DNA of 36,018 bases from Candidatus Stahliibacteriota bacterium (GTDB taxonomy: Bacteria; Hydrothermota; UBA3073; JACQXS01): positions 1 through 36,018 of the forward strand of contig JACQXS010000001.1 in NCBI GenBank assembly GCA_016208615.1. Direction: 5' to 3'. The notes under the pieces are model-generated. The model was not told the origin of the DNA. It ran no database searches and saw only the letters and a program-made list of their open reading frames with translations. A program made the position numbers and the translations under genes. Of this stretch, positions 21,928 to 31,112 are shown piece by piece; position 1 is the stretch's first letter; every line of letters starts with the position of its first letter.

Positions 21928-24093
21928 TTACTGTACTATAACAGTTTCAGGTTTTGTAACTCCCGATAAATCGGGATTTCCGCTCCCAACCCGTTCTCCT
22001 GACCCCACAACAGTATCTGGACGGGGTCGCTCCAATCTGTATTCTATTCTTTCGCTAAACTCTTCTTGCTTGCCTTCATTCCAGTTAGCCACCGGTCTAT
22101 AATATCCAACTACTCTTGAATATATTTCATTAGTAGCGCCACAAGTTGGGCATATTTCTTGTTTTCCTGCTACATAGCCGTGTGTAGGGCAAATACTAAA
22201 AGTCGGCGTAATCGTAAAATAAGGCACTTTAAAGCTTTCAGCTAACCTACGCACAAGTAGCGCACAGGCATTTGGGTCTTTTATTTCCTCGCCTATAAAT
22301 CCATGTAGCACGGTGCCACCGGTGTACTTATTCTGCAACTCTTCTTGAAGCTCAAAGGTTTCAAAAATATCATCCGTATAATTGACAGGTAGTTGAGTAG
22401 AATTTGTGTAGTAAGGCGCATTTTTGCCTGCGGCAATTATATCAGGCCACCTCTGCTTATCTATTTTAGCCAATCTGTATGCCGTAGCTTCAGCAGGAGT
22501 AGCTTCCAGATTGTAGATATTGCCTGTCTCCTCTTGGAACTTGCGCAACTTTTGCAACATAAAATCAATTACTCTTTTAGCAAACTCACGGCCTTCATTA
22601 GTGCCAATATCTTTACCTATAAGATTAAGGCAGGCTTCATTCATTCCCACTAACCCTATCGTAGCAAAGTGGTTACGCAAAGTCTTTAGATATCTACGGG
22701 TATATGGGAATAGCCCGGTTTCTATATTTTTAGTCACTAACTTACGCTTTGTCTCTAATGAAACCTGTGCCAATTCCATAAGCCGTGATAGCTTATTCAA
22801 AAACTCATCCTCAGTCTTGGCAAGGTAGCCAATTCTGGGCATATTAATCGTGACTACTCCTATGGAGCCAGTAGATTCAGAAGACCCGAATAATCCACCG
22901 GTTATGTTTTTTCTAAGTTCCGCCAAATTTAACTGCAACCTACAACACATAGCCCGTACATCCTGAGGATTGAGGTCCGAATTAACAAAGTTTTGGAAAT
23001 ACGGCAGCCCATATTTGCCGGTCATCTTAAACAAAAGATATGCATTGCGAGATTCATAATCAAAATCACGCGTCAAATTATAAGTTGGAATAGGGAAAGT
23101 AAAGACCCGATTATTCATATCGCCCTCTATCATCACTTCTATGAAGGCACGATTTATTGTATCCATTTCGGGCTTAAACTCTTTGTAGGTACCAAAATTT
23201 GACTGATACTCACCATCCATAGTAACCTTTTCGTCTTTCAGGTCATCCGGCACTTCCCAATCAAATGTAAGATTAGAAAAAGGAGTCTGCCCGCCCCACC
23301 TTGAGGCGACATTTAATGAAAAAATAAATCTCTGGATTGATTGCTTAACTTCGGCATATGTTAAGTTATCTTTTTTTACATATGGGGCGAGATAAGTATC
23401 AAAAGAATTAAACGCCATCGCACCCGCCCACTCATTTTGTAGAGTACCCAGAAAATTTACCATCTGTCCCAGTGCAGTCTCAAAATGCTTTGGTGGAGCT
23501 GCCTCTACTTTTCTTGGCACTCCGTTGAATCCTTCCGCCAATATCTGTCGCAAATTCCATCCCGCACAATATCCCGCAATCCCCATCGCTAAATCGTGGA
23601 TGTGAAAATCACCATCTCTATGGGCATTGGCTACCTCGTGCGAATAAATAGAATCCAATGTATAATTGGCAATGACCGCAGATGCTGAATGCATCATCAG
23701 ACCCGAGAACGAGAAATCAGCATTCGCATTCTCTCTTGCACGCCAATCTGTAAAATCCAAATACCCATTTATAGTGCGGCTAACATCTATAAATACTTCC
23801 TTTGCTTTCCTTATTCTTGCGTGTTCTTCTCTATAAATAATATAAGCTCTGGCTATTTCTACACAACCTGCCTCAATAAGCACTTTTTCTACTAAATCCT
23901 GTATCTCCTCAACCCCCGGTATCCTTCTGCGAACTGTTAATTCCAGCAATTCCGTAACCCTTCGCGAAAGTACATCCGATAGTTCTGCATTTTCCTTGCC
24001 AACTGCCTTCATCGCCTTCAATATGGCCTCGTTTATACGATTCCTATCAAAAGACTCTACCTTACCATCTCTCTTTTTTACCTTGGATAACAT
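21928..24093 (-). CDS. nrdD: Anaerobic ribonucleoside-triphosphate reductase (class III)
   Basis: Oxygen-sensitive glycyl-radical enzyme making dNTPs. An N-terminal ATP cone (residues ~1-95, VKKRDGKVESFDRNRINEAI) is the allosteric domain. The barrel has FHIHDLAMGIAGYCAGWNLR-like segments and the Cys-bearing RAMCCRLQLNLAELRKNITG. The C-terminal zinc site is C635, H638, C648 and C651 (CPTH...CPTC). The radical glycine is G663 in RVVGYYRPV. 721 aa. Its activase NrdG is not in the window. A good AAGGAGAGG site is present. The last ~40 residues (RPRPDTVVGSGERVGSG...) lie beyond the family core and include a TCCCGA/TCGGGA palindrome (21961-21976). The gene suggests growth without oxygen. Confidence 0.96.
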   Translation of the reverse strand: MLSKVKKRDGKVESFDRNRINEAILKAMKAVGKENAELSDVLSRRVTELLELTVRRRIPGVEEIQDLVEKVLIEAGCVEIARAYIIYREEHARIRKAKEVFIDVSRTINGYLDFTDWRARENANADFSFSGLMMHSASAVIANYTLDSIYSHEVANAHRDGDFHIHDLAMGIAGYCAGWNLRQILAEGFNGVPRKVEAAPPKHFETALGQMVNFLGTLQNEWAGAMAFNSFDTYLAPYVKKDNLTYAEVKQSIQRFIFSLNVASRWGGQTPFSNLTFDWEVPDDLKDEKVTMDGEYQSNFGTYKEFKPEMDTINRAFIEVMIEGDMNNRVFTFPIPTYNLTRDFDYESRNAYLLFKMTGKYGLPYFQNFVNSDLNPQDVRAMCCRLQLNLAELRKNITGGLFGSSESTGSIGVVTINMPRIGYLAKTEDEFLNKLSRLMELAQVSLETKRKLVTKNIETGLFPYTRRYLKTLRNHFATIGLVGMNEACLNLIGKDIGTNEGREFAKRVIDFMLQKLRKFQEETGNIYNLEATPAEATAYRLAKIDKQRWPDIIAAGKNAPYYTNSTQLPVNYTDDIFETFELQEELQNKYTGGTVLHGFIGEEIKDPNACALLVRRLAESFKVPYFTITPTFSICPTHGYVAGKQEICPTCGATNEIYSRVVGYYRPVANWNEGKQEEFSERIEYRLERPRPDTVVGSGERVGSGNPDLSGVTKPETVIVQ

Positions 24094-24114
24094 TTTTCCT
24101 CTCCTTCAAAAGGT

Positions 24115-24975
24115 TTATTTCTCTTTAGTTACAAGTTTTGTTTCGCTATTTACATCTGTGTAGACATCTACTGAACCTATTGTAACTACCTCACTTTTTC
24201 CTTCTACTGATGCAGTACTCTTTTCATAGATTTTGTATCCCTCATTTATAGCAAAGTAAATTTCTCCCTTCTCTTTTCCTTTTCCAATAAATTTCACTTG
24301 CATACCCTGTTGGGTTTGATTTTCATTTAATTCAATTTGAGAATCATACATTATCTTTGCACACTCAAAACCTTCTTTTTCTCTAAAATCTTCAAGTCTG
24401 TATTGGGTTTTAACTTTCTTCCCCTCTATTTCTTCATACTCAACATCCCACTTATCGCCTATTTTAAGCATCTTTTCCCCTGAGAATATTTTAAGTTCTT
24501 GCTCTACCTCCTGAACTATTCCCTCCACATATTGTTTCATTTCATCGTCTATATTTGCAATTATTTTCTTGTTCACTACTTTACCATGCACTATAGTCAA
24601 ACTAATTTCCTGCCCCTTCAATTTATCAAGTTTTGGAATAGCCATCAATTGTGCTCCTGTTTTAATGGTACCTTCGGCTTTATCATAAGTAATCTTAAGC
24701 ACTAATGTATCACCTGCAATCCTTTCCACCCCCTTTTTAATCCTAATCCCCATAGAAGTAATAGAACTCTGACCCATACCTTTCATATCAACAGTAGAAT
24801 TTATACTTAGTGTTGTCTTATACCATAGCTCACTACCTTCTATTGGCTTATACTTCAAATACACACCGTTCTCATACTTTTTAGCCCATTCTTCTATCTT
24901 TTTAGTCTTTGTAGCATAGCTTACAGATACCAAGGTTAATGCAAAGAGAATTATAAAATACCATCTTTTCCTAAT
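24115..24975 (-). CDS. Exported protein of unknown function, probable AUU start
   Basis: 286 aa. A signal peptide is clear (RKRWYFIILFALTLVSVSYA). The mature part is beta-rich: WYKTTLSINSTVDMKGMGQS, DTLVLKITYDKAEG, MLKIGDKWDVEYEEIEGKK, GEIYFAINEGYKIYEKS. It resembles outer-membrane or periplasmic proteins with antiparallel sheets, but I do not recognise a family. No ATG, GTG or TTG fits the ribosome site. AGGAGG (inside the last codons of the upstream gene) is followed after TAAT by ATT at 24975, in the same place as the ATG of the transglutaminase gene behind an identical GAGGAGGT. A TTG at 25020 would add a non-signal-like extension. It follows the transglutaminase paralogues, so may work with them. 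Confidence 0.65.
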   Translation of the reverse strand: MRKRWYFIILFALTLVSVSYATKTKKIEEWAKKYENGVYLKYKPIEGSELWYKTTLSINSTVDMKGMGQSSITSMGIRIKKGVERIAGDTLVLKITYDKAEGTIKTGAQLMAIPKLDKLKGQEISLTIVHGKVVNKKIIANIDDEMKQYVEGIVQEVEQELKIFSGEKMLKIGDKWDVEYEEIEGKKVKTQYRLEDFREKEGFECAKIMYDSQIELNENQTQQGMQVKFIGKGKEKGEIYFAINEGYKIYEKSTASVEGKSEVVTIGSVDVYTDVNSETKLVTKEK

Positions 24976-24976
24976 A

Positions 24977-26842
24977 TTACCTCCTCTTAAAGAGCACGAA
25001 TTTATTTTTTGGGGCAACAAATCCCATATATGCTTGTTCTAATTTATTGTAATCTTCTGACTCATACGCTCCTTTTTTAAATCCCCAAACATAATTATAG
25101 CTAATATTCTCTGCTTCGTGTTCGAACTCACATCTTGCAATTACTAAATCATTTTCCATCTCAAAGTTTTCAGGAATATACGATACATTAAACCCATTAG
25201 GTATTTTAACTCTAACTTTGAATTCTGTAATATGCGGTGATAGAGTACTAAAAGGATATTTTCTCTTCTCGCACCCAAAATAACTTGCAATTGGAGCAAA
25301 TCTAAAGATATTGGATGGCAGATTAAATCTCGTTTCTTGTGTTTGTTCCGTAAGATAATTACTTATTTTGAATTCAAGTTCCAAATCTACAGGTGCTAAA
25401 ATACTATCCAGATTGCTTATTTTCCACGAGACAAGTTTTGTTCCTATTCCAATACTTGATGCATATCCTTCAAATGCTTGTTTAATTTCTTTGTCAGTTT
25501 TACCATGTAACTTTTTACGAGCATAAGCTGCATCTATTCCATTAAGTGTACCCATTATTTTACCCGAAAGCGTCCCATCCATAGAAAGCGTAAGTTCTGC
25601 CAATACCTCTGATTTTGATGCCTGATTAGGTATCTGGTAGAAAATAGCCGTATCCTTTTTAACTATGAAACAAGTGCCGGATACACGATTGAAAGGCAAT
25701 GGATAAGTAATTTCACTCTTACCCAGAATATGGCTTATTATTATTGGAAAGAACTGCTTATCGGGGAAGACAGGGTCAAAAAACAGATACTCTTCTCCTA
25801 TAGGTACAGCTACTACTATATCATCAAAATATATAGGTGCGGGCATATCTTTTTCTATTCCATATCTTGCAATATATGATGGATATGCTTCTATTCCAAT
25901 GCTCCTAATCATTGCTATAAGGAGTGCAACTTTATCAAGTGGTGAGCCGTACTTATTTTTGTATATCTTTCCTGTAATTGTTGGTGTAAATCCAATATCC
26001 TCAAATCCTACCGGTATATCTCGCCATCCCGTAGCAACGAACTGACAAATTCTGCCTATATCACCCAAGTCTTTTGCTTTCTCTTGTATCTTATGGTCTA
26101 TTTCAATGCTTTTTTCAAAATTACCCCTCAGCCACCCTGCAAGCTTATTCCATGAATTAAAAGAGGTGTAGATTAATCTTGGTCCAAATGCAGCCATAGG
26201 GAACATATATTTCTCATGTTCCATACGAGCAATTGAGTCGCGGTAAAATTTATAGGTCAGTTCCCCTTTCTCATACACAGAATCTATTTTTATCTCGCCT
26301 ACAAGCTTGTAATTTAACTTTAATTTGTCAGGTAGTTTTAGCACAAATACCTTATGCGATATTGGTTCATCTGATGCAAATACAACATTACCAAACAGCA
26401 CTTTTTGCTCTGTAGGGGTTGTAAATTTTACTGCTGTATATTTGATGAAATCACCAGTCTCTACCCCACCGAATATACAGGTTTTAAGTCTCGCATTTGA
26501 GTACACGGGCGCCATAAATGAACTAACAGTACTCAAATCACCTATACCCTCTGTCTTTGATATTCCAATAGTATCTCCATTTTGTTTAATTGTATGGGTT
26601 TGGGGCAGCAAAATCTCTATCTTATCATTCTTTTTATCATATCGTTGCATAAAGTTGCTGTATATATTGCGACCCCGTACAGTAAATATACGCATTACAA
26701 TATGATGGTAAGTCTCTTGACTAAAATCATTATTTACCATAACACCCATACTATCAAGAGTGTATATTACAGAAGCATCCGGATAATCTTTTGCCTCCGG
26801 TTGTATAATATTTAAGAATGTCCATCCCAAAAGCCACAACAC
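24977..26842 (-). CDS. DUF3857/transglutaminase-like exported protein, catalytic residues lost
   Basis: 621 aa with a signal peptide, an N-terminal DUF3857-like beta domain (~20-240), a transglutaminase-core-like domain (~250-370) and a C-terminal domain (~390-600). It is colinear with the preceding gene pair (26852-28781) and so a paralogue. Where that copy has GVCRDKAALL, this has GSPLDKVALL (numbered from ATG 26845: S301, P302). Its NHAIVAI is DDIVVAV (D342 replaces His). The Asp of FFDP (D357) is kept. It is thus a pseudoenzyme. GTG at 26842 is preferred: GGAGG sits only 2 nt from the ATG at 26845 but 5 nt from the GTG. The upstream stop codon lies in the Shine-Dalgarno. Confidence 0.75.
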   Translation of the reverse strand: MLWLLGWTFLNIIQPEAKDYPDASVIYTLDSMGVMVNNDFSQETYHHIVMRIFTVRGRNIYSNFMQRYDKKNDKIEILLPQTHTIKQNGDTIGISKTEGIGDLSTVSSFMAPVYSNARLKTCIFGGVETGDFIKYTAVKFTTPTEQKVLFGNVVFASDEPISHKVFVLKLPDKLKLNYKLVGEIKIDSVYEKGELTYKFYRDSIARMEHEKYMFPMAAFGPRLIYTSFNSWNKLAGWLRGNFEKSIEIDHKIQEKAKDLGDIGRICQFVATGWRDIPVGFEDIGFTPTITGKIYKNKYGSPLDKVALLIAMIRSIGIEAYPSYIARYGIEKDMPAPIYFDDIVVAVPIGEEYLFFDPVFPDKQFFPIIISHILGKSEITYPLPFNRVSGTCFIVKKDTAIFYQIPNQASKSEVLAELTLSMDGTLSGKIMGTLNGIDAAYARKKLHGKTDKEIKQAFEGYASSIGIGTKLVSWKISNLDSILAPVDLELEFKISNYLTEQTQETRFNLPSNIFRFAPIASYFGCEKRKYPFSTLSPHITEFKVRVKIPNGFNVSYIPENFEMENDLVIARCEFEHEAENISYNYVWGFKKGAYESEDYNKLEQAYMGFVAPKNKFVLFKRR

Positions 26843-26851
26843 CATTACCTC

Positions 26852-27730
26852 CTATTTCCCATTTATTACAAGAATTATTTCCTGCTTACTATGGTTACTA
26901 AGATTTTCCATCACTTCCTTCAAATTCTTATACTCTTCTTGCGGGATACGATGCTCCTTGAATACCATCTTATCAGTAGAAAAGATACTATTTTCCTTAA
27001 CCTTTTGTGAACTCTCAATACTTATATATTTTCCAGAATAAGAGAATGGTTCAGGTAATGTCTTTACACTCATATTTTTGGGAAAGTATAAAATGCTCTC
27101 TGAGTAATTAGCATTCCGTATTTGTAATTCTATCGGATACTTACGTTCATCAAGTGCAAAAATATTCCCCTGTTGCCCTGCACCAAATGACTCTGCTTCA
27201 CCACCGCCTATATGCCACTCATCTCCGATTATTGTCGGATATTCAGGTATAGTGATATAAAAAGTTAGGGTCATTGGAACAGTAAAGTCATCCGGATTAC
27301 CAGATTTTATTGAATCTATCCTTGCCTTGCCATGTTTTGCCCTAACTGATTGCAATATCATTTCCTTGAACTGTTCTTCGGGTACATATTTGAAAAGCTG
27401 TCTGAACGACATATCCATTGTTCCCTTTCCTTGTATAATTATAGATTGTTTCAACTCACCATTTTCATTCAATTCACCAAATGTTTTGACTTCCGTCAAG
27501 TTTGCTTCCGGGGGTTGATTAGGGGTATGAATTATATTTTCACCCCTCTCAGTACAAACAATTGCTGGCTTATCACTTTCAAATGGTGTAAGCCACTCGA
27601 CCGAACCTTCTACCGTAGGGTCAAGCCATATCCAGCCAGTATCAGTTCCTATTGCTACTATTGCATGATTTATTTGACTTAAAGCAGGTACTTCATAAAC
27701 AAACCCCATTATCGGGTTAGTTAGTACCAT
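26852..27730 (-). CDS. Transglutaminase-like protein, C-terminal part (frameshifted from upstream ORF)
   Basis: 292 aa. The first residues (VLTNPIMGFVYEVPALSQIN) continue the transglutaminase core begun in the ORF at 27717-28781. The family order is GVCRDKAALL in the first ORF, then H22 of NHAIVAIG and D37 of WLDPT here. The C-terminal domain (60-292) matches that of the downstream paralogue. No signal peptide or Shine-Dalgarno stands before ATG 27730, so it is unlikely to be an independent gene. The two ORFs overlap by 14 nt and are offset by +1. Either the gene is broken, or a +1 slip in the TATATCTATATGG tract restores it. Confidence 0.75.
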   Translation of the reverse strand: MVLTNPIMGFVYEVPALSQINHAIVAIGTDTGWIWLDPTVEGSVEWLTPFESDKPAIVCTERGENIIHTPNQPPEANLTEVKTFGELNENGELKQSIIIQGKGTMDMSFRQLFKYVPEEQFKEMILQSVRAKHGKARIDSIKSGNPDDFTVPMTLTFYITIPEYPTIIGDEWHIGGGEAESFGAGQQGNIFALDERKYPIELQIRNANYSESILYFPKNMSVKTLPEPFSYSGKYISIESSQKVKENSIFSTDKMVFKEHRIPQEEYKNLKEVMENLSNHSKQEIILVINGK

Positions 27731-28781
27731 ATAGATATATATTTTTAATTCCTGCCTCCCTTAACATACCAACGAGCAATGCCGCTTTATCTCTGCACAC
27801 ACCATATTTATTTTGTAGCGTAAATCCTATAGTCTGTGGCTCATATCCTCCATTTTTGCCAAGCAAATCTGTCTCCACATACCTTATCTTCTTATTGACA
27901 AACTCATAAAGCGTACGCACCGTATCTTCAAAGGTTTTTGCATCTTTTGTTATTGATTTAACTTCTGCCTTTACTGAACTATCAGCTTGTAGATTGGGCT
28001 CACACAAATTATAATACCATTGTGATCCTTGCTCCCAGGATGAGCGTGTAGTTATAACAAGTTTTGTCGCAATATCAAAAATAGGCGGCATAGCTGGCTC
28101 TTCTAAGATTCGTGGAATATGCTCCGCCTTCCAGAGATATACTCTGGTATCCTCTCTATCAAGCTCTTCATGCTGAAGCTGACCATTCACTATTTTATAG
28201 TTTGGCTTCATATTCTTTGGCAGTGATATTTCCAGATATTTTGTCTCTATCGGCTCATTATCCTCAAACATATACCATGAATCAAATGTTGAATCAAAAG
28301 ATGCATCGTGGGTAATACGCTCTGTCTCGTATTCTATACCTCCACCAATATCAAGCCCAGTAAATGTTATGGTAACTATTCGCAAATTAGGAATCAGAAA
28401 AAGTGAGCCCTTCCAAGCAGGCATAGGGTTATCAGTGATATTCTCTTTGGGAACTGTAACTGTTTTACCGTCTGCTGTTATAGAGCGTGCAAATTTAATA
28501 ATTACTGTATCTTCATTTGTAAAGTAATTGAATTTTACCTCTCCGTACTTCTTTTTGCCATATGTAGTAAAAATCTTTGCCAAAAAATGGGTACGCTCTG
28601 TTCCTGTTCCATCTAAATTGCATTTGACAAAAACAGAATCAAACACAGTGACACCGTGAGATTCCGGATAGGTATCTACCGATAGTTTAAAGAAATTATC
28701 TGATATAATGTTTCTCTTTAATGCACAACCCATACCAAAAACAAACATAATCAAACCTACGAAAAATAATCTCTTACCCAT
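27717..28781 (-). CDS. DUF3857/transglutaminase protein, N-terminal part with catalytic Cys
   Basis: 354 aa from ATG 28781. The open frame reaches 28796, but GGAGGT (28790-28785) fits the later ATG. The N-terminus MGKRLFFVGLIMFVFGMGC looks like a lipoprotein or signal peptide with Cys19. A DUF3857-like beta domain follows (~25-230), then the start of a transglutaminase core ending in NKYGVCRDKAALLVGMLREAG, with the catalytic Cys at 329 and the frame ending a few codons later at TN-stop. His and Asp of the triad are in the next ORF. First gene of a probable operon reaching gcvT. DUF3857 proteins are common in Bacteroidota-like lineages; their substrates are unknown. Confidence 0.75.
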   Translation of the reverse strand: MGKRLFFVGLIMFVFGMGCALKRNIISDNFFKLSVDTYPESHGVTVFDSVFVKCNLDGTGTERTHFLAKIFTTYGKKKYGEVKFNYFTNEDTVIIKFARSITADGKTVTVPKENITDNPMPAWKGSLFLIPNLRIVTITFTGLDIGGGIEYETERITHDASFDSTFDSWYMFEDNEPIETKYLEISLPKNMKPNYKIVNGQLQHEELDREDTRVYLWKAEHIPRILEEPAMPPIFDIATKLVITTRSSWEQGSQWYYNLCEPNLQADSSVKAEVKSITKDAKTFEDTVRTLYEFVNKKIRYVETDLLGKNGGYEPQTIGFTLQNKYGVCRDKAALLVGMLREAGIKNIYLYGTN

Positions 28782-28906
28782 AATACCTCCTCTCATTTTA
28801 GAATTACTTGCCTATTACCACACATAAAATTTGTACACTTACAACATATAGCACTATTAATTAAACTTGCTACAATATATTGGGCTTGTCAAGGGTAAAA
28901 AAATAT

Positions 28907-29920
28907 TTATTTTTTCTTATGCATCAGGAAGCTTACTGTAGCAAATATAATAAGGGCTTGAAGGATAAGGAAGGTTACATTTTGTGGTGAAGAGGTAGTT
29001 CTTAAAACAATAGCCCCAAATCCTACTGCTGCACTTAAAAGGCATATAAGTAGGACTGCTTGTCTTTGTGTGAACCCAATATTCATAAGCCGATGATGTA
29101 GATGGTCTTTGCCTACATATTCCAAAATCTCTTTTAAGTTATGGGTCTCACCCTTTACTATGCGGGAAATAGTGATATAGAGCATATCAAATATAAAGAC
29201 CCCAAGAATTAAGATAGGTACAGATAAAGCAATAGCAGGCCCTCTTTCCGACCATTCGCCCATAATGGCAAGCGAGCCAAGCGTAAAGCCCAAAAAGTTA
29301 GCCCCCGCATCACCCAAAAATATTTTCGCGGGATGAAAATTATATATCAAGAACCCCATACAGCTGCCAATCAGAGCAGCAGCAAGATAACTAAAATAGT
29401 ATTGGCGAGTTTGTAGCCCAACAATTAGTAAAAAGAAAGCCGAGACAGCCACAAGAGTAGTTGCCAACCCATCTATACCGTCAAAAAAGTTGACCGCATT
29501 GATAATCCATACAATCCATACCAAGGTGATTAAAAATTCACCTATCTTGCCTATAGTTGTGTTCGGCAGAAAAGAAATCATTACCCCACATCTAAAAAGA
29601 ATAATACAGGCGACTATTTGAACAATAAGCCGTAAATAGGCAGGTAAAGGTTTTATATCGTCAACAAGTCCAACAAGAAATAAAAGTAACCCACCCATCA
29701 CTACGCCTTTCAGTTCAAGGGAGAAATGAAAGCTAAGTAGAATTACAATGCAGAAAGATGCAGCAATAGCAGCACCGCCCAAAAGTGGAGTAGGAGTAGA
29801 ATGAATTTTCCGCTCATTAGGGTAATCTAATATTTTTAGCTTTAAGCCAATTTTCTTGGCTAATGGGGTAAAAATAACAGTAAGAATAAAGCAAAAGAAA
29901 AATAACCTAAAAATAGACAT
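28907..29920 (-). CDS. WecA/TagO-like undecaprenyl-phosphate sugar-1-phosphate transferase
   Basis: 337 aa, ~10-11 membrane helices. It starts glycan synthesis by moving a sugar-1-phosphate (typically GlcNAc-1-P) from UDP-sugar to undecaprenyl phosphate. Motifs are DYPNERKIHSTPTPLLGG (32-49), GLVDD with D87/D88, NAVNFFDGIDGLA (141-153), FLGDAGANFLGF (201-212) and the cytoplasmic HLHHRLMNIGFTQRQAV typical of WecA rather than MraY. Its ATG overlaps the degT stop (TAATG). The neighbours (aminotransferase, deacetylase, WbqC, glycosyltransferase) mark a surface-polysaccharide cluster. Confidence 0.93.
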   Translation of the reverse strand: MSIFRLFFFCFILTVIFTPLAKKIGLKLKILDYPNERKIHSTPTPLLGGAAIAASFCIVILLSFHFSLELKGVVMGGLLLFLVGLVDDIKPLPAYLRLIVQIVACIILFRCGVMISFLPNTTIGKIGEFLITLVWIVWIINAVNFFDGIDGLATTLVAVSAFFLLIVGLQTRQYYFSYLAAALIGSCMGFLIYNFHPAKIFLGDAGANFLGFTLGSLAIMGEWSERGPAIALSVPILILGVFIFDMLYITISRIVKGETHNLKEILEYVGKDHLHHRLMNIGFTQRQAVLLICLLSAAVGFGAIVLRTTSSPQNVTFLILQALIIFATVSFLMHKKK

Positions 29921-31074
29921 TAGACTAAAGAGTTAATTGTATCTATAATAAAGTGAACCTCTTTATCTGTAAGAGAAGGATAGATAGGAATTGAGATTGC
30001 AGAACTATATACTCTATCTGCAATAGGGAATCCTTTTTTAATTCTCCCGCCGGAGCCACCGCTGGAGCGGGGCAATCGGGATTTCTGCTTCGCTTCAACC
30101 ATATACTGATGTAATGGCTTATAGATTGGCTTTTTACACTCTATCCCCTTAAGTCGTAATTTATTAATATATTCTGTAGCATCTTTTTTCGCTCTAATAA
30201 TATATCTATACCAGACCCTATTCCAAATCCCAAATCCCAAATCCTCCCGCAAATGCGGGATCCCGAAAAAAGCGGGACAAATCCCAAATTTTGGGAATTG
30301 GGAATTATATTTTTGAGCTATCTCCTGTCTTCGTGCAATAAACTTGGGCAATTTATTAAGTTGACTAATTCCTATTGTCGCTTGTATATCAGTCATCTTG
30401 TAATTAAATCTAATAGTATAATTATCCTTTTCATCATACTCTCTGAGGTCTCTAATTTTAGCGATGAATTTTTCATCATTTGACAATACCATTCCACCTT
30501 CACCAGTAGTCATCATCTTTGTAGCATAGAACGAAAATATAGAAGCTGCTCCCATACTACCGACCATTTGAGGTCGCACCTCTTGAGGTTGCACCTCTTT
30601 ACTATGATACTTTGCTCCGATAGAATGGGCACAATCCTCAATCACTGGCACACCGAGACTCAAAATTTCATCCATATCAGCAGGCAGACCAAACAAATGA
30701 GGGACTATGATTAACTTAGTTTTGCGGGTTAATTTATTCTTTATATCGCTTACAGAGAGGTTAAAAGTGGATTCCTCTATATCTACAAATACGGGCTTCG
30801 CAGAAATGTAATTTATGGCATGAAGAGGTGCAGTACAGACAAAAGTGGGTAAAATTACTTCATCTTCTGCTTTAATACCCATTCCTATTAGAGCAAGATG
30901 CAAAGCTGCAGTTCCCGATGAAACAGCCACCCCACTTTTTACGCCAATATATGATGCAAGAGCTTGTTCAAATTCTTTTACTTTATTACCCTCAGCAATA
31001 TATTTAGAACTAATGACATCTTTTATAGTGATATAATCTTGCTTATCAAGAGTAGGTCGGGAATGTGGAATCAT
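29920..31074 (-). CDS. DegT/DnrJ/EryC1 family sugar aminotransferase
   Basis: PLP enzyme that aminates nucleotide-keto-sugars for surface glycans. 384 aa. GVAVSSGTAALHLALIGMG (48-66), VIEDCAHSIGA with D147, and the PLP lysine K186 in FSFYATKMMTTGEGGM are all present, as is DIQATIGISQL. An AGGAGATAA site precedes the ATG. Three repeat-derived inserts sit in loops: KEVQPQEVRPQ (30570-30597), a segment at 30229-30300 giving ICPAFFGIPHLREDLGFGI, and RLPRSSGGSGGRI near the C-terminus (30044-30085). The family length without them would be ~350, so the inserts add ~35 residues without touching catalytic motifs. Confidence 0.93.
   Translation of the reverse strand: MIPHSRPTLDKQDYITIKDVISSKYIAEGNKVKEFEQALASYIGVKSGVAVSSGTAALHLALIGMGIKAEDEVILPTFVCTAPLHAINYISAKPVFVDIEESTFNLSVSDIKNKLTRKTKLIIVPHLFGLPADMDEILSLGVPVIEDCAHSIGAKYHSKEVQPQEVRPQMVGSMGAASIFSFYATKMMTTGEGGMVLSNDEKFIAKIRDLREYDEKDNYTIRFNYKMTDIQATIGISQLNKLPKFIARRQEIAQKYNSQFPKFGICPAFFGIPHLREDLGFGIWNRVWYRYIIRAKKDATEYINKLRLKGIECKKPIYKPLHQYMVEAKQKSRLPRSSGGSGGRIKKGFPIADRVYSSAISIPIYPSLTDKEVHFIIDTINSLV
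30044..30085. repeat. GC-rich repeat insert in degT (1)
   Basis: CCGCCGGAGCCACC/GCTGGAGCGGGG tract followed by CAATCGGGATTT. It encodes RLPRSSGGSGG; composition is unlike the AT-rich gene around it. Confidence 0.65.
30229..30300. repeat. AAATCCC and TCCCGC hairpins in degT (2)
   Basis: AAATCCC words flank CCCGCAAATGCGGGA and TCCCGAAAAAAGCGGGA hairpins, then CCCAAATTTTGGG. The AAATCCC words, read here as DLGFGIWNR, are read in ribE as IQNPKSQIPNPD. Confidence 0.75.
30570..30597. repeat. Two GAGGTYGCACCTC palindromes in degT (3)
   Basis: GAGGTCGCACCTC (30570-30582) and GAGGTTGCACCTC (30585-30597), spaced by TT. The same pair occurs in the wbqC-PHP spacer at 32431-32458. Confidence 0.85.
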
Positions 31075-31112
31075 TTATCTCCTAAAAAGCTAATAAGATA
31101 ATTCCTAAAAAA

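Noticed and set aside
24976-25020. TTG at 25020 as start of the exported protein
   Set aside because: It would precede a strong Shine-Dalgarno and add a polar extension before the signal peptide; the ATT at 24975 fits the ribosome site.
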